A stretch of DNA of 64,000 nucleotides, taken from positions 2,411,101 through 2,475,100 of the forward strand of contig NZ_CM001555.1 in assembly GCF_000275865.1 (NCBI RefSeq), read 5' to 3'. The notes under the pieces were generated by a model. That model was not told the DNA's origin, did not search any database, and was given only the letters and a program-made list of their open reading frames with translations. Below, piece by piece: positions 41,426 to 50,142 of the stretch. How positions within the stretch are numbered: the first letter of the stretch is position 1; each line of letters begins with the position of its first letter. This DNA comes from Methanofollis liminatans DSM 4140. Its GTDB lineage: Archaea > Halobacteriota > Methanomicrobia > Methanomicrobiales > Methanofollaceae. The position numbers and the translations under genes are program-made.

Positions 41426-41830
41426 ATGACGAAACCATCCTCATCCAATCTCACCCATGTGACATATCACCGGATATACACGGACCCGCAGGGTGAGTCT
41501 CACTTTGATGTCGTGACGGTCGAACAGAGCCTCGCACGTGCAGCGCCGCCGGCGGCCCCGTTCTACGTCTCCGGGGACCGACCCGCGTCGAAATACCGCT
41601 TCTATACCTTTCCGCCCGGCTGGATCGGCGAACTGCACCCGGCCCCGGCCCGGCAGTTTCTCGCCCTGATGTCGGGTGCGGTAGAGATGGAGACGACAGA
41701 CGGGGCGGTCAGGCGGTTCGCGCCCGGCGACCTCGTCCTCCTGGAAGACACATCGGGCAGGGGTCACGTGACCAGGAACATCGGCGAGGGCTACGCCACC
41801 TACCTGGTGGTCCCTGCCCCTGCTGCCTGA
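41426..41830 (+). CDS. Cupin-fold protein
   Basis: The 134-residue protein from ATG 41426 (MTKPSSSNLTHVTYHRIYTD) has GAGGGT eight bases upstream. The barrel motifs are PARQFLALMSGAVEMETTDG and RRFAPGDLVLLEDTSGRGH, with a likely metal-binding His in GRGHVT. Such proteins often bind small organic acids or regulate oxidation. It ends 18 bases before the flavodoxin gene, so the two probably form an operon. Confidence 0.8.
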   Translation: MTKPSSSNLTHVTYHRIYTDPQGESHFDVVTVEQSLARAAPPAAPFYVSGDRPASKYRFYTFPPGWIGELHPAPARQFLALMSGAVEMETTDGAVRRFAPGDLVLLEDTSGRGHVTRNIGEGYATYLVVPAPAA

Positions 41831-41848
41831 TATGCTGTGGTGATAATC

Positions 41849-42262
41849 ATGAACCAGGTAATCTACGACTCAAGAGGCGGCAACACCAGGAAAGTGGCTG
41901 AGGCGATCGCCGAGGAACTGGACGTCGCGGCGGAAGATGTCGGGGCTGCCTCCCTCGGACCGGCCGACGGCGTCGTCTTCCTCGGCTCCGGCTGCTACGG
42001 CGGCAAGCCCGGGGAGCGCATGGCGAAGTTCATCGAGGCCAACGACTTTCTGGGCAGGCGGGTCGCCCTCTTCGGCACGTCAGCCGGAGGCGCGGGCAGC
42101 GAAGTGAAGGCCATGGAGGCGGCCGTGAAAGAAAAGGGTGCCGAAGTACCGGGAAAGTACTTCTGCAAAGGCCAGATGGCCGTGATCTTCAGCCGCGGCC
42201 ACCCGAATCCTGCCGACATCGATGCCGCCAGGAAATTCGCCAGGGAGATGGCCGGTCTGTAG
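41849..42262 (+). CDS. Flavodoxin family protein
   Basis: The 137-residue protein from ATG 41849 (MNQVIYDSRGGNTRKVAEAIAE) has GGTGAT five bases upstream. The FMN phosphate-binding loop is SRGGNTRK, a flavodoxin T/S-x-x-x-N-T variant. The isoalloxazine loops LGSGCYGGKPG and GTSAGGAGS are present. It is a soluble one- or two-electron carrier or flavodoxin-type oxidoreductase, probably co-expressed with the cupin just upstream. Confidence 0.88.
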   Translation: MNQVIYDSRGGNTRKVAEAIAEELDVAAEDVGAASLGPADGVVFLGSGCYGGKPGERMAKFIEANDFLGRRVALFGTSAGGAGSEVKAMEAAVKEKGAEVPGKYFCKGQMAVIFSRGHPNPADIDAARKFAREMAGL

Positions 42263-42315
42263 GTGCCGGCGGTGAAGCCGACGGAGCATAGCCCGGACCC
42301 TGGCTCCTCTCACCT

Positions 42316-43788
42316 CTACCCGACCGGTTCAAACTTGATCGCCCGGTCGTAGACGATCTCGCTGTATGAAGGTCCGGTCTTCGTCGCACTCTCCAGGTAG
42401 CCCCTCCAGGCAATGAAGAGCGGCTGGTCCGGCTCGATGCCGTAACTTCCCATACCGGATGGAATCTCAAAGCAGTTCGGCTCCCCCTCGCAGTCCCTGG
42501 CGATCCGGTAGACATACAGGTATTTCGCGTCGGGATTGTCAGGGAGATAATCCTCGGCCGTTCCGTTGAAATCAGCGTCGGTGACTGTTCCGACGCCGTT
42601 CCACACATCCGCACCATATACGGTGAAGCTGGCGTACGTCGCCTTGCCCGTGGCTACGTGGTTGACCCCGTAGACGATGATGAACTCACCGGTAGTGTTC
42701 CCGAGCGTGATCGGCGGGTCCCGCAGGAAGTCATAGTACTGTGTGGTGTCGAAGAACGGCGGCGTCGGCGAAGATACCGTCTGGTTCGCGGTCCAGAGAT
42801 ACATTGCATCGCTGCTGGGCCCTACGGCATCGACTCCCCGCTGGATCGCGTCAATCCCTGCCGGGACTCCCTGGGACGTCGGGAGTTCCATGGCGTTCAG
42901 GCCGCTGTACCTCTCAAGGATCGCATCTCGAAGTTCGTTGAGATCGTCCGTAAGGTCGAGCTCCGTCTGCCCGGTTCCCTTGACCCGCAGTACTGGATAA
43001 CCATACGGATCGAGTTCTGCCGTCGTGTTGGGCGTCAGGCGAAGAATGGTCGCAGGCGTGTTCTCTATGTACTCGTCGCCCGCCTCTTTATCGGTGAAGA
43101 GGGCCGGACGGATAAATATGGCGAACGTATCGGCGTCGTCCTCAAGGCCCATCTTCAGGATGGACGACGGAAACACCAGGGTGTTCATTATGCTATCCGA
43201 ATATCCTGCCGATACGGCGGCAGTGCGGATGCGCTCGTTGATGCCCCGATCGGCCGTGGCGACGATCATCGTCGTCTGGTTGTACGGGTCTCCCGGCGTC
43301 CCGTTCGTGTTGATGACCAGGTTGTTGAGCGAGTCGGCGATGTTGGCAAAGAGCCACCTGGCCTCAGTTCCGTACGTCCTGCCCAGAATGTAATGCTCGT
43401 AGCCGAAGTACCTGCACTCGGGCGGCGTCCTTCCTACGAAGACAACGGCTTCGTCGGGACCCAGATGCCAGAACGCAGAGGTGTTCCCGCTCATTCCAAG
43501 CGCTTTCGCGATCAACGCGATCCGTTCGTCGACCGAATAGCCCGGTGCCGGCGGAACGAAGTACGCCAGATACCTCGTGGCCGGATTGTTTCCGTATGCG
43601 GAAGGCAGCACCTCCGAATCATACAATCTGATGAGATCGAAATACCCGATCTCGCCCTCCTGGACGGTGAAGCCCGCCTGCTCCAGCGCCTCCATGAAAG
43701 CCACCGCGTCACCTGTTTCTCCATCCTCTGCAAGGCACGGACAGATCAAAATTGCACAGATCAATCCGGATAGTAAAAGAAGTCTCAA
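42316..43788 (-). CDS. Secreted protein of unknown function
   Basis: The 490-residue protein has a signal peptide (MRLLLLSGLICAILICPCLA). The mature part has ordered segments such as GFTVQEGEIGYFDLI, YGNNPATRYLAYFVPPAP and FWHLGPDEAVVFVGRTPPECRYFGY, and contains many N-glycosylation sequons (NTS, NQT, NTT). I recognise no catalytic family. Similar sequences occur in methanogens and some bacteria as hypothetical exported proteins. It is convergent with the flavodoxin gene and monocistronic. Confidence 0.8.
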   Translation of the reverse strand: MRLLLLSGLICAILICPCLAEDGETGDAVAFMEALEQAGFTVQEGEIGYFDLIRLYDSEVLPSAYGNNPATRYLAYFVPPAPGYSVDERIALIAKALGMSGNTSAFWHLGPDEAVVFVGRTPPECRYFGYEHYILGRTYGTEARWLFANIADSLNNLVINTNGTPGDPYNQTTMIVATADRGINERIRTAAVSAGYSDSIMNTLVFPSSILKMGLEDDADTFAIFIRPALFTDKEAGDEYIENTPATILRLTPNTTAELDPYGYPVLRVKGTGQTELDLTDDLNELRDAILERYSGLNAMELPTSQGVPAGIDAIQRGVDAVGPSSDAMYLWTANQTVSSPTPPFFDTTQYYDFLRDPPITLGNTTGEFIIVYGVNHVATGKATYASFTVYGADVWNGVGTVTDADFNGTAEDYLPDNPDAKYLYVYRIARDCEGEPNCFEIPSGMGSYGIEPDQPLFIAWRGYLESATKTGPSYSEIVYDRAIKFEPVG

Positions 43789-44033
43789 ATTTTCCCCCCC
43801 TTTGTGTGTGGGTAAGAGAGCATCTGCACTACAAAAACTTTGTTCTTACATCAGCCAGAATGCTCCGCGGCGATCCATTCACTCGTCAGCATTTGTTTCA
43901 GGTTGAAGGAGAAACGGGGGAAGAAATATTTGATATATGCAGGGATGCATAGACCCCACCCACAGCAGGCAGGCAAACCTGAAGGGCATCGGTTCAGCCT
44001 GGACGGAAACACAGCCGCAGAAGGAGTCAAAAA

Positions 44034-44705
44034 ATGGTGCACGAACACTTCGGCCGGCAACACAGCCTGACCGGACAGACCGCGGCCTGGGCCGTCTTCG
44101 TCCTCCTGATCGCCTACGCGGCAACACTGGTCCTCGGGCTCCTCTCCCTCACCTCGCCGGAAGACCCGATCGGCGACCCATACTTCTCCCTGATGGAGAT
44201 GCTCATCATCGCCATGGCGCCGGTGATGGTCATCGTCATGGTCGCAGTCCACGCCTATGCCGCTCCCGGTGCCAGGGCGTACAGCCGTACAGCCCTGGCA
44301 TGGATGGTCATCATGGCCGGGATCACCTCCGGCGTCCACTTCGTCATCCTCACGGTGAGTCGCCCGATCGCCGCCGCCGGGTTCCCGTGGGCCTCGCTCC
44401 TCTTCTCCTTCCAGTGGCCGTCCGTCGTGTATGCACTGGACATCCTCGCCTGGGACGTCTTCTTCGCCCTCTCAATGCTCTTTGCCGCACCGGTATTCAG
44501 GGCTGGTCGGCTGGAAAAAACGCTTCGGATCCTCATGATCGCCGGCGGGGCCCTGAGTCTTGCAGGGCTGATCGGTGTGCCGTTTGCCGACATGAACCTC
44601 CGGAATATCGGGATCCTGGGCTACGTCGGGATCAGCCTGGTTGTATTTCCCCTGCTGGGGGTCCTCTTCGGCCGCACCCGGCAACCACCGGAAAAGGCCG
44701 GGTGA
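44034..44705 (+). CDS. Multi-pass membrane protein of unknown function
   Basis: The 223-residue protein has about six membrane segments, for example AAWAVFVLLIAYAATLVLGL, MLIIAMAPVMVIVMVAVHAY, AWMVIMAGITSGVHFVIL and two near the C-terminus. No conserved catalytic motif was identified; charged residues are few. It ends nine bases before the convergent GNAT gene. Confidence 0.75.
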   Translation: MVHEHFGRQHSLTGQTAAWAVFVLLIAYAATLVLGLLSLTSPEDPIGDPYFSLMEMLIIAMAPVMVIVMVAVHAYAAPGARAYSRTALAWMVIMAGITSGVHFVILTVSRPIAAAGFPWASLLFSFQWPSVVYALDILAWDVFFALSMLFAAPVFRAGRLEKTLRILMIAGGALSLAGLIGVPFADMNLRNIGILGYVGISLVVFPLLGVLFGRTRQPPEKAG

Positions 44706-44714
44706 AGGAACCCC

Positions 44715-45143
44715 TCACAGCCCGGCCTTCCGCATCATCGGCCTGACCTCGGCTCCCTCCATATTCCCGGCCGCCCAGGTATAGCGCTCCCTGACCGGCC
44801 GGGGGAGATCGCCCTCGGGGATCGGGACGAACCCGAACCGGGCGTAAAAGCCTTCGAGGCTCTCCACGGCGTACATGTAGAGGTCGTCGTTGTGGCAGGC
44901 CACGACAAGGGCGGCCATCACCATCCGGGCATACCCCTTGCCGCGGCACTCCTCCGGGGTGAAGACGCCGTCGACCTCCATGCTCCCGTCGGGGTGCCGG
45001 CGGCACCGCCCCAGGGAGACGATCCTCTTCCCGACAAAGACCGCAAAGACCCGGTCCTGTTCAGGCTCTCCGATCGTCCCATGATAATCAAGCCAGACCT
45101 GATTCGCCGCCGGGAACTCCGCACTCAGCAGTTCCCTGACCAC
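44715..45143 (-). CDS. GNAT-family N-acetyltransferase
   Basis: About 142 residues from GTG 45143, which is preceded by GAGGCGGCA; TTG 45158, overlapping the upstream kinase gene, is the other candidate and no ATG is available. The acetyl-CoA loop is present as PEECRGKGYARMVM, followed by YAVESLEGFYARFGFVPIPEG, the typical GNAT C-terminus. The substrate is unknown. It is the last gene of the minus-strand chemosensory operon and may acetylate a component or simply be co-transcribed. Confidence 0.82.
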   Translation of the reverse strand: MVRELLSAEFPAANQVWLDYHGTIGEPEQDRVFAVFVGKRIVSLGRCRRHPDGSMEVDGVFTPEECRGKGYARMVMAALVVACHNDDLYMYAVESLEGFYARFGFVPIPEGDLPRPVRERYTWAAGNMEGAEVRPMMRKAGL

Positions 45144-45150
45144 TGCCGCC

Positions 45151-46521
45151 TCAGACAACGCGGTAACCCCCTGAAGGCACCAGGAGTTCAAAACGCGCCC
45201 CCCTGCCCGGCGTCCCGGTCTCGCGGATCGCGATCCCGGTGATGGCAAGGATCTCGTGGGCAAGGATCAGCCCGTGCCCGTATCCCTCCGGCCTCTGGAG
45301 GAAGAGCCCAGCCTTCTCCGCCTCCGGGATCCCGACCCCGTCGTCCTCGACGACGATCGCGCACCCGTCGGGGCGGATGTGGTAGGTGACCACGACCCGC
45401 AGTGCCCCGGTCGCCGGGTCCAGGGCGTTCTCAAAGAGATGGGAGAAGACCGTCCCGAGGTGCGGATCGGCAAACACCTCCAGCCGTGCGGTCCACGCCT
45501 CAAGGGAGACGGAATCGAAGGCGAGGCCGGCGGCCGCCCGCATCACCGTCTCCTGCACCGGCATCCATGCCGGCGGCAGCGTCCCGATCTCCCTGAACGC
45601 CCGTGAGATCTCGATCTGCCGCCGGATACCGTTCGCGGCGTCCTTCAGGTCGTCGATAAAAGTGAGAACTGCGGGATCGTCGAACTTCATCGCCCCCACC
45701 GTGAGGTGGCCATAGAGGACCGCAAGCCGGTTCGACAGGTCGATCCGCAGAATCCCGGTGAGGGTGTTGAGCTTACGGCCGGTGTTCTGCAGCGCCGCCT
45801 CCATCATCACCTGGTCGCTCACGTCCCTGATGGACTCGATAGCCCCCGCGACCGTCCCCCTCTCGCCGGGAAGGGCGGTCGCCGTGGCCCTGAGATGCGC
45901 CCCCTTCCCACCCCCGATATGGGTGGAGGTGACCTCCGCAACGAGGGGGCCCTCGCCGGCAAGGACGCGATCCGCGAGGAGCGGCCGCCGCTCACCGTAG
46001 AAGGGGACCGCATACTCGTGGTCGCCCCGGCCAAGCATCGCCTCCTTCGAGACGTCGGTCATCTCCTCCATCGCGCGGTTCCAGGCGATCACCTTCCCCT
46101 CCCGGTCGATGGCGAATGTGGCGTCGGGCAGAAACTCGATGATCTCATTCATCTGCCGCTCTGACGTCCGCAGCCTCGATGCCAGAAGTGCGACCACCCC
46201 GCCGATCAGCACCAGGAAGACCGCACGCGGCAGGATGGTAAATGCGAAGAGGGGATCGGGCGGGGAGATGATGAAGACCGTGACGGCGTAAACAGCCGCA
46301 AGACAGGCGGAGAAGAGGAGGCCGCGCCTGGGATACCAGTAACTCGCCAGGATGATCGGGATGCTGAGCGGGAGGGCCGGAAGGGGGAGGAGGCCCTCAG
46401 GGGCGCCGAGGAGGAGGCCGATCAGGTTCCCGCCGAGGGTCAGCGCCGCAAGAACGGCAATGGCCGCGACGCGGTTTCTCGAGGAGGTGAAGGAGACGGC
46501 AAGACGGTCGGTGAGGGTCAT
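45151..46521 (-). CDS. Membrane PAS histidine-kinase-like protein lacking the phosphoacceptor His
   Basis: The 456-residue protein has four or five N-terminal membrane segments (about 17-115), then a PAS domain (about 125-240, FLPDATFAIDREGKVIAWNRAM) and a kinase core. The dimerisation helix reads LTGILRIDLSNRLAVL where relatives have SSITRHDILNQLTVL, so the phospho-His is Ile260. The ATP-binding part keeps an N box (FSHLFENALDPA), G1 (EDDGVGIP) and G2 (YGHGLILAHEIL). It may be a pseudokinase that senses and regulates a partner kinase, or may hydrolyse ATP without autophosphorylation. It is encoded between a REC-kinase hybrid and a GNAT gene. Confidence 0.85.
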   Translation of the reverse strand: MTLTDRLAVSFTSSRNRVAAIAVLAALTLGGNLIGLLLGAPEGLLPLPALPLSIPIILASYWYPRRGLLFSACLAAVYAVTVFIISPPDPLFAFTILPRAVFLVLIGGVVALLASRLRTSERQMNEIIEFLPDATFAIDREGKVIAWNRAMEEMTDVSKEAMLGRGDHEYAVPFYGERRPLLADRVLAGEGPLVAEVTSTHIGGGKGAHLRATATALPGERGTVAGAIESIRDVSDQVMMEAALQNTGRKLNTLTGILRIDLSNRLAVLYGHLTVGAMKFDDPAVLTFIDDLKDAANGIRRQIEISRAFREIGTLPPAWMPVQETVMRAAAGLAFDSVSLEAWTARLEVFADPHLGTVFSHLFENALDPATGALRVVVTYHIRPDGCAIVVEDDGVGIPEAEKAGLFLQRPEGYGHGLILAHEILAITGIAIRETGTPGRGARFELLVPSGGYRVV

Positions 46522-46545
46522 GGGAGCACCACCTGCACGCTACCT

Positions 46546-47862
46546 TCAGCCCGTCTCCGGGCCGGCACGGACCACCCCTGCCGGGCAGCGGATCTCAAAG
46601 CGTGCCCCCTTCCCCACCTCCCCGGTCTCCCTGATGGTAATCCCGGTGATCGCCAGGATCTCCCGCGCCAGGAAGAGGCCGAGGCCGGTGTTCATGCCGT
46701 AGGCATAGGTGAAGATCTTCTCCTTCTCGCCGGGCGGAACCCCTGCCCCGTCGTCTGTGCAGAGGATCGTGTGGCCGTCTCCCTCTTCCCTGAGGCTGAA
46801 GGTGATCGTGGTGATCTTCTCCCCGTAACGCAGGGCGTTCTCGATGAGGTTCGAGAAGACCTTCTCAACAAGGGGGTCGGCGTAGACCTCCACCCCCGCC
46901 GGAACGGTGTTTTCGATGGTCACCGCACCCGGCGAGACGTACTTCTTCGACCGCTCTACAAGGGTCCAGAGATCCTGCCAGACCGGAGAAGCGGCCCCAA
47001 CGCTCTGGTATTCGGCGGTAAACCGGATGGTATTGCTGATCCGGGTGGCCATCCCTTCGGCGCTCTCCACATGGCGCCACGCATTCGCGGGCTCCTGCTC
47101 GCGCACGCTCAGGGCGAGGTTCAGGTACTCCCAGAGCGCCGCAAGCTGGTTGAGGAGGTCGTGGCGGGTGATGCTCGTCATGAGCTGGAGTTTCCGGTTC
47201 GCGTCCGCGAGCGCCTTCTCCACGCGCCGGCGTTCCTGGTTCTCCGCCTCAAGGCTCTCGTTGCTGCGCGAGAGATCCCCGATCGCCTCCTGGAGCTGCT
47301 CGTTTACGGTGCGCAGCTGATCCTGCGCCTCCAGGAGTTCGGCGTTTTTTGCCACCGCCACGGTATAGGTCGAGAGAAGCGTGTTCAGAATCTGGCGCCG
47401 GCCCGCCATGATCGTATAGGCGCTGTCGGCGAAGGAGACCTCCAGCGGTGCGGGAACGCCGTCCGGGTCAGGCACCTCCGCCGCCTTGAGCACGGCCTCG
47501 ACCTGGGAACGGACATGCCCGGGCTCGACGGGCTTGACGATGAAACTGTCTGCCCCGGCCTCGAGCCCCCGCATCACGTCGGCAGGGTCGAAGAGGGTGG
47601 TGACCAGGATCACCGGGATCGCCGGGTGCTCCTGCTTGATCCGCCGGCAGAGGTCGTAGCCGTCCATCCCGGGCATCAGGATATCGCTCAGGACGATATC
47701 CGGGCGGCCCGCCCCGATCCGTCTGAGCGCCGCCTCGCCGTCCGCCGCCAGGGTGACGTCATACCCTTCCTGCTCAAGCATATACCTGAGGAACTCGGCC
47801 TGTGTCCTGCTGTCCTCTACGACCAGAACGCTGATCGCCGGTCTCGTCTGCATCTCTTCCAT
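46546..47862 (-). CDS. Response regulator-histidine kinase hybrid
   Basis: The 438-residue cytosolic protein starts with a REC domain (VLVVEDSRT, phosphoacceptor D60 in IVLSDILMPGMDG, Lys in FIVKPVEPG). A coiled coil runs through about 175-225, followed by a methanogen-type kinase with H234 in SITRHDLLNQL, an N box NLIENALRYG, G1 DDGAGVPPGE and G2 MNTGLGLFLAREILAITG. The REC domain is probably phosphorylated by the CheA encoded just upstream and controls this kinase. It lies 20 bases after that gene. Confidence 0.9.
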   Translation of the reverse strand: MEEMQTRPAISVLVVEDSRTQAEFLRYMLEQEGYDVTLAADGEAALRRIGAGRPDIVLSDILMPGMDGYDLCRRIKQEHPAIPVILVTTLFDPADVMRGLEAGADSFIVKPVEPGHVRSQVEAVLKAAEVPDPDGVPAPLEVSFADSAYTIMAGRRQILNTLLSTYTVAVAKNAELLEAQDQLRTVNEQLQEAIGDLSRSNESLEAENQERRRVEKALADANRKLQLMTSITRHDLLNQLAALWEYLNLALSVREQEPANAWRHVESAEGMATRISNTIRFTAEYQSVGAASPVWQDLWTLVERSKKYVSPGAVTIENTVPAGVEVYADPLVEKVFSNLIENALRYGEKITTITFSLREEGDGHTILCTDDGAGVPPGEKEKIFTYAYGMNTGLGLFLAREILAITGITIRETGEVGKGARFEIRCPAGVVRAGPETG

Positions 47863-47882
47863 CTCATCCCTCCCTCTATCCC

Positions 47883-50132
47883 TCAGCGGCGCACCAGGCG
47901 GCGGATCGTCCTCAGGAAATCCCCGGTGTTAAAACTGCTCTTAACGATATAGGCATCTGCCCCGACCGCCATCCCCTGCGCCCGGTCCTCGGGCGAGTCG
48001 AGCGAGGTGACCAGCACCACCGGGATGCGGTTCTGATCGCCGGCGCGGATCTTCTCGGTGAGCGTAAAACCGTTCATCCGGGGCATATCCACGTCTGAAA
48101 TGACCATATCAAACTCATATTCCTTAAGCCTTCCGAGTGCGTCGATGCCGTCCACGGCAGTCTCCACCCGATATCCGGCCCCCTCAAGGACCTCCTGCAG
48201 CAGGACCCGCGAGGTAACCGAGTCCTCCACGACCAGAACCCTCAGGGCGGCCTCCCCGGCGGGTGCCGGCAGGGGGGCGGACCGCTCCGCCTGCATGGCG
48301 TCCTGGATCAACTCCAGGGGATCGAGGACAAGGGCCACCCTGCCGTCGCCCAGGATCACCGCCCCCTCGATCCGCCTGACCGAGCGGAGCTGGGCCCCGA
48401 GCGGCCGGACGGCGATCTCCTGCACCCTGATCACCTCGTCGACCATGCAGGCGATCTGCCCTGCCCCGTAGGCGATGATGACGATGGGCATCGGGCGCAC
48501 CTCGCCGGACTGAGGGCCGGAGCGGGGGATCCCCAGGGCGTCGGTGAGCCTGATCACCTCGATCGCCTCTCCCAGGAGCTGGACCGTCGACCGGCCCCGG
48601 GATAGGGACAGAGAGTCCGGGCGCACCCTGAGGACCTGTTTCACCTGCTGCATGGGAAGGACGTAGACCTGCCGCTCTGCACGGACCAGCAGCCCCCTGA
48701 GCGTGGTCATCCTCACCGGGACAGAGAGGGTGATCGCCGTCCCTTTCCCCGGCGCCGAGGAGACCGTCACCTTCCCGCCGAGACGGGAGACGCTGTCTTC
48801 CACGATCGCAAGCCCGAGCCCCCGCCCGGAGAGGTCGGTGACGACGCGGCTTGTCGTCAGCCCTGACCTGAAGATAAGCCAGACCGCCTCGCTGTCCGTG
48901 AGGGCTGCATCCTCGCCGGGCGTGATCACCCCGGTATCGACGGCAGTCCGCCGGATCGCCCTGCTGTCGATGCCGGCACCGTCGTCGGCAACCTCGATCC
49001 CGACCCTGCTGCCCGAGCGGGGAAAGACACGGATCCACACCGTCCCGCCGGCTGGTTTTCCCTGTGCAGCCCGGTTCGCCGGGTCCTCGATCCCGTGATC
49101 GATGCTGTTGCGGATCAGGTGCAGGATCGGTTCGCGCAGGGCGTCCAGGATCCGCCGGTCCACCTCGATCTCCCCTCCCTCGACCACCAGCTCGACCGAT
49201 TTCCCCGAGGTGCGGGAAAACTCCCGCACGAACGCCGAGAAAGGCGCAAGCACGCTCGAGGCCGGGAGCAGTGCGGCGTCGTGGACCAGGTCTGAGATCT
49301 CGGCGGCTCCGGCCTCGAGGGCCGCCCGGTCGATCTCCATCTCACGGGCGTGAGCGGCAAGGTCGTGCTGCAGGGAGATGACGAACTCCCGGTTGTACTC
49401 CAGGAACTCGAAGACCCGCTGGAGCGGCAGGACCAGGTCCGGGGGGATCCCCGCTTTCTCCTCCCCGAACGCCCGCCTGCGGATCAGGTTCAGGTCGTTA
49501 AAGCCCTGGGAGTGGTTCCAGTGCCAGAAGGTGAAGCGGGCCGTCATCTCCTCGAGTTCGCGCACCCGCTGCGCAAGGGAGAGCCTGGCCGTGAGCAGAC
49601 CGTCCGCCCCGGTGGTCAGCCGATCGAGCTTCTGGGCGGCGATCCTGACCGTACCGCCTGCCTCGCCGCCGGCGCGGTCCGCCGCCGCGAGAGAAGCCCC
49701 GTTCTCCCTGGTAGGCGGGGCGGTTTTTTGAGCACCTGACGGCTTTCCGCTGCCCGGAAGGGCCCGAAGCGCCCCGATGATCTCGCCGGAGGGGACCGGC
49801 GGCCTCTCCCCCTGGAGAAGCGCCTTCACCACCGCAAGCGTCCGGTGGAAAAGGTCGAATTCGTCGAGGCCCGGGGCGTAATCGCCCCGCTTCACCAGGG
49901 AAAAGACGGATTCGAGGGTCTGGCAGACCGACTCGATCTCCCTGAGGTTCACCGCACGCGCCGCTCCCTTCAGGCTGTGGATCCTGCGGTAGACTGCTTC
50001 GACCGTCGCGGGCTCAAGCCCGGACTTCTCGAGTTCGATCAGCCCCCCGGTGATCGATTCAAGGTACTCCCCCGCCTCCTCGCGAAAGGTATCGAGGAGG
50101 CGGGCGCGGAATGCATCGTCTGATCCGGTCAT
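47883..50132 (-). CDS. CheA-type histidine kinase with C-terminal receiver (CheA-REC)
   Basis: The 749-residue protein begins with an Hpt domain with H52 in RRIHSLKGAARAV, a linker, a CheA dimerisation/ATPase core (LHLIRNSIDHGIEDPANR, VADDGAGID, LSGRGLGLAIVEDSV), a CheW-like P5 domain (VRAERQVYVLPMQQVKQVLRV), and ends with REC (VLVVEDSVTSRVL, Asp in MVISDVDMPRMNG, Lys in YIVKSSFN). The P2 domain that binds CheY in flagellar CheA is not evident. The layout is that of non-flagellar chemosensory arrays. It follows the MCP gene after ten bases. Confidence 0.9.
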   Translation of the reverse strand: MTGSDDAFRARLLDTFREEAGEYLESITGGLIELEKSGLEPATVEAVYRRIHSLKGAARAVNLREIESVCQTLESVFSLVKRGDYAPGLDEFDLFHRTLAVVKALLQGERPPVPSGEIIGALRALPGSGKPSGAQKTAPPTRENGASLAAADRAGGEAGGTVRIAAQKLDRLTTGADGLLTARLSLAQRVRELEEMTARFTFWHWNHSQGFNDLNLIRRRAFGEEKAGIPPDLVLPLQRVFEFLEYNREFVISLQHDLAAHAREMEIDRAALEAGAAEISDLVHDAALLPASSVLAPFSAFVREFSRTSGKSVELVVEGGEIEVDRRILDALREPILHLIRNSIDHGIEDPANRAAQGKPAGGTVWIRVFPRSGSRVGIEVADDGAGIDSRAIRRTAVDTGVITPGEDAALTDSEAVWLIFRSGLTTSRVVTDLSGRGLGLAIVEDSVSRLGGKVTVSSAPGKGTAITLSVPVRMTTLRGLLVRAERQVYVLPMQQVKQVLRVRPDSLSLSRGRSTVQLLGEAIEVIRLTDALGIPRSGPQSGEVRPMPIVIIAYGAGQIACMVDEVIRVQEIAVRPLGAQLRSVRRIEGAVILGDGRVALVLDPLELIQDAMQAERSAPLPAPAGEAALRVLVVEDSVTSRVLLQEVLEGAGYRVETAVDGIDALGRLKEYEFDMVISDVDMPRMNGFTLTEKIRAGDQNRIPVVLVTSLDSPEDRAQGMAVGADAYIVKSSFNTGDFLRTIRRLVRR

Positions 50133-50142
50133 GCCCGTCGCA

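Noticed and set aside
42658..43773. 371-codon plus-strand frame antisense to the secreted protein gene
   Set aside because: The minus-strand frame has a signal peptide and ordered domains; this one has low-complexity Arg/Val-rich content.
46771..47952. 393-codon plus-strand frame over the REC-kinase hybrid
   Set aside because: Antisense shadow; the minus-strand protein has all kinase and receiver motifs.
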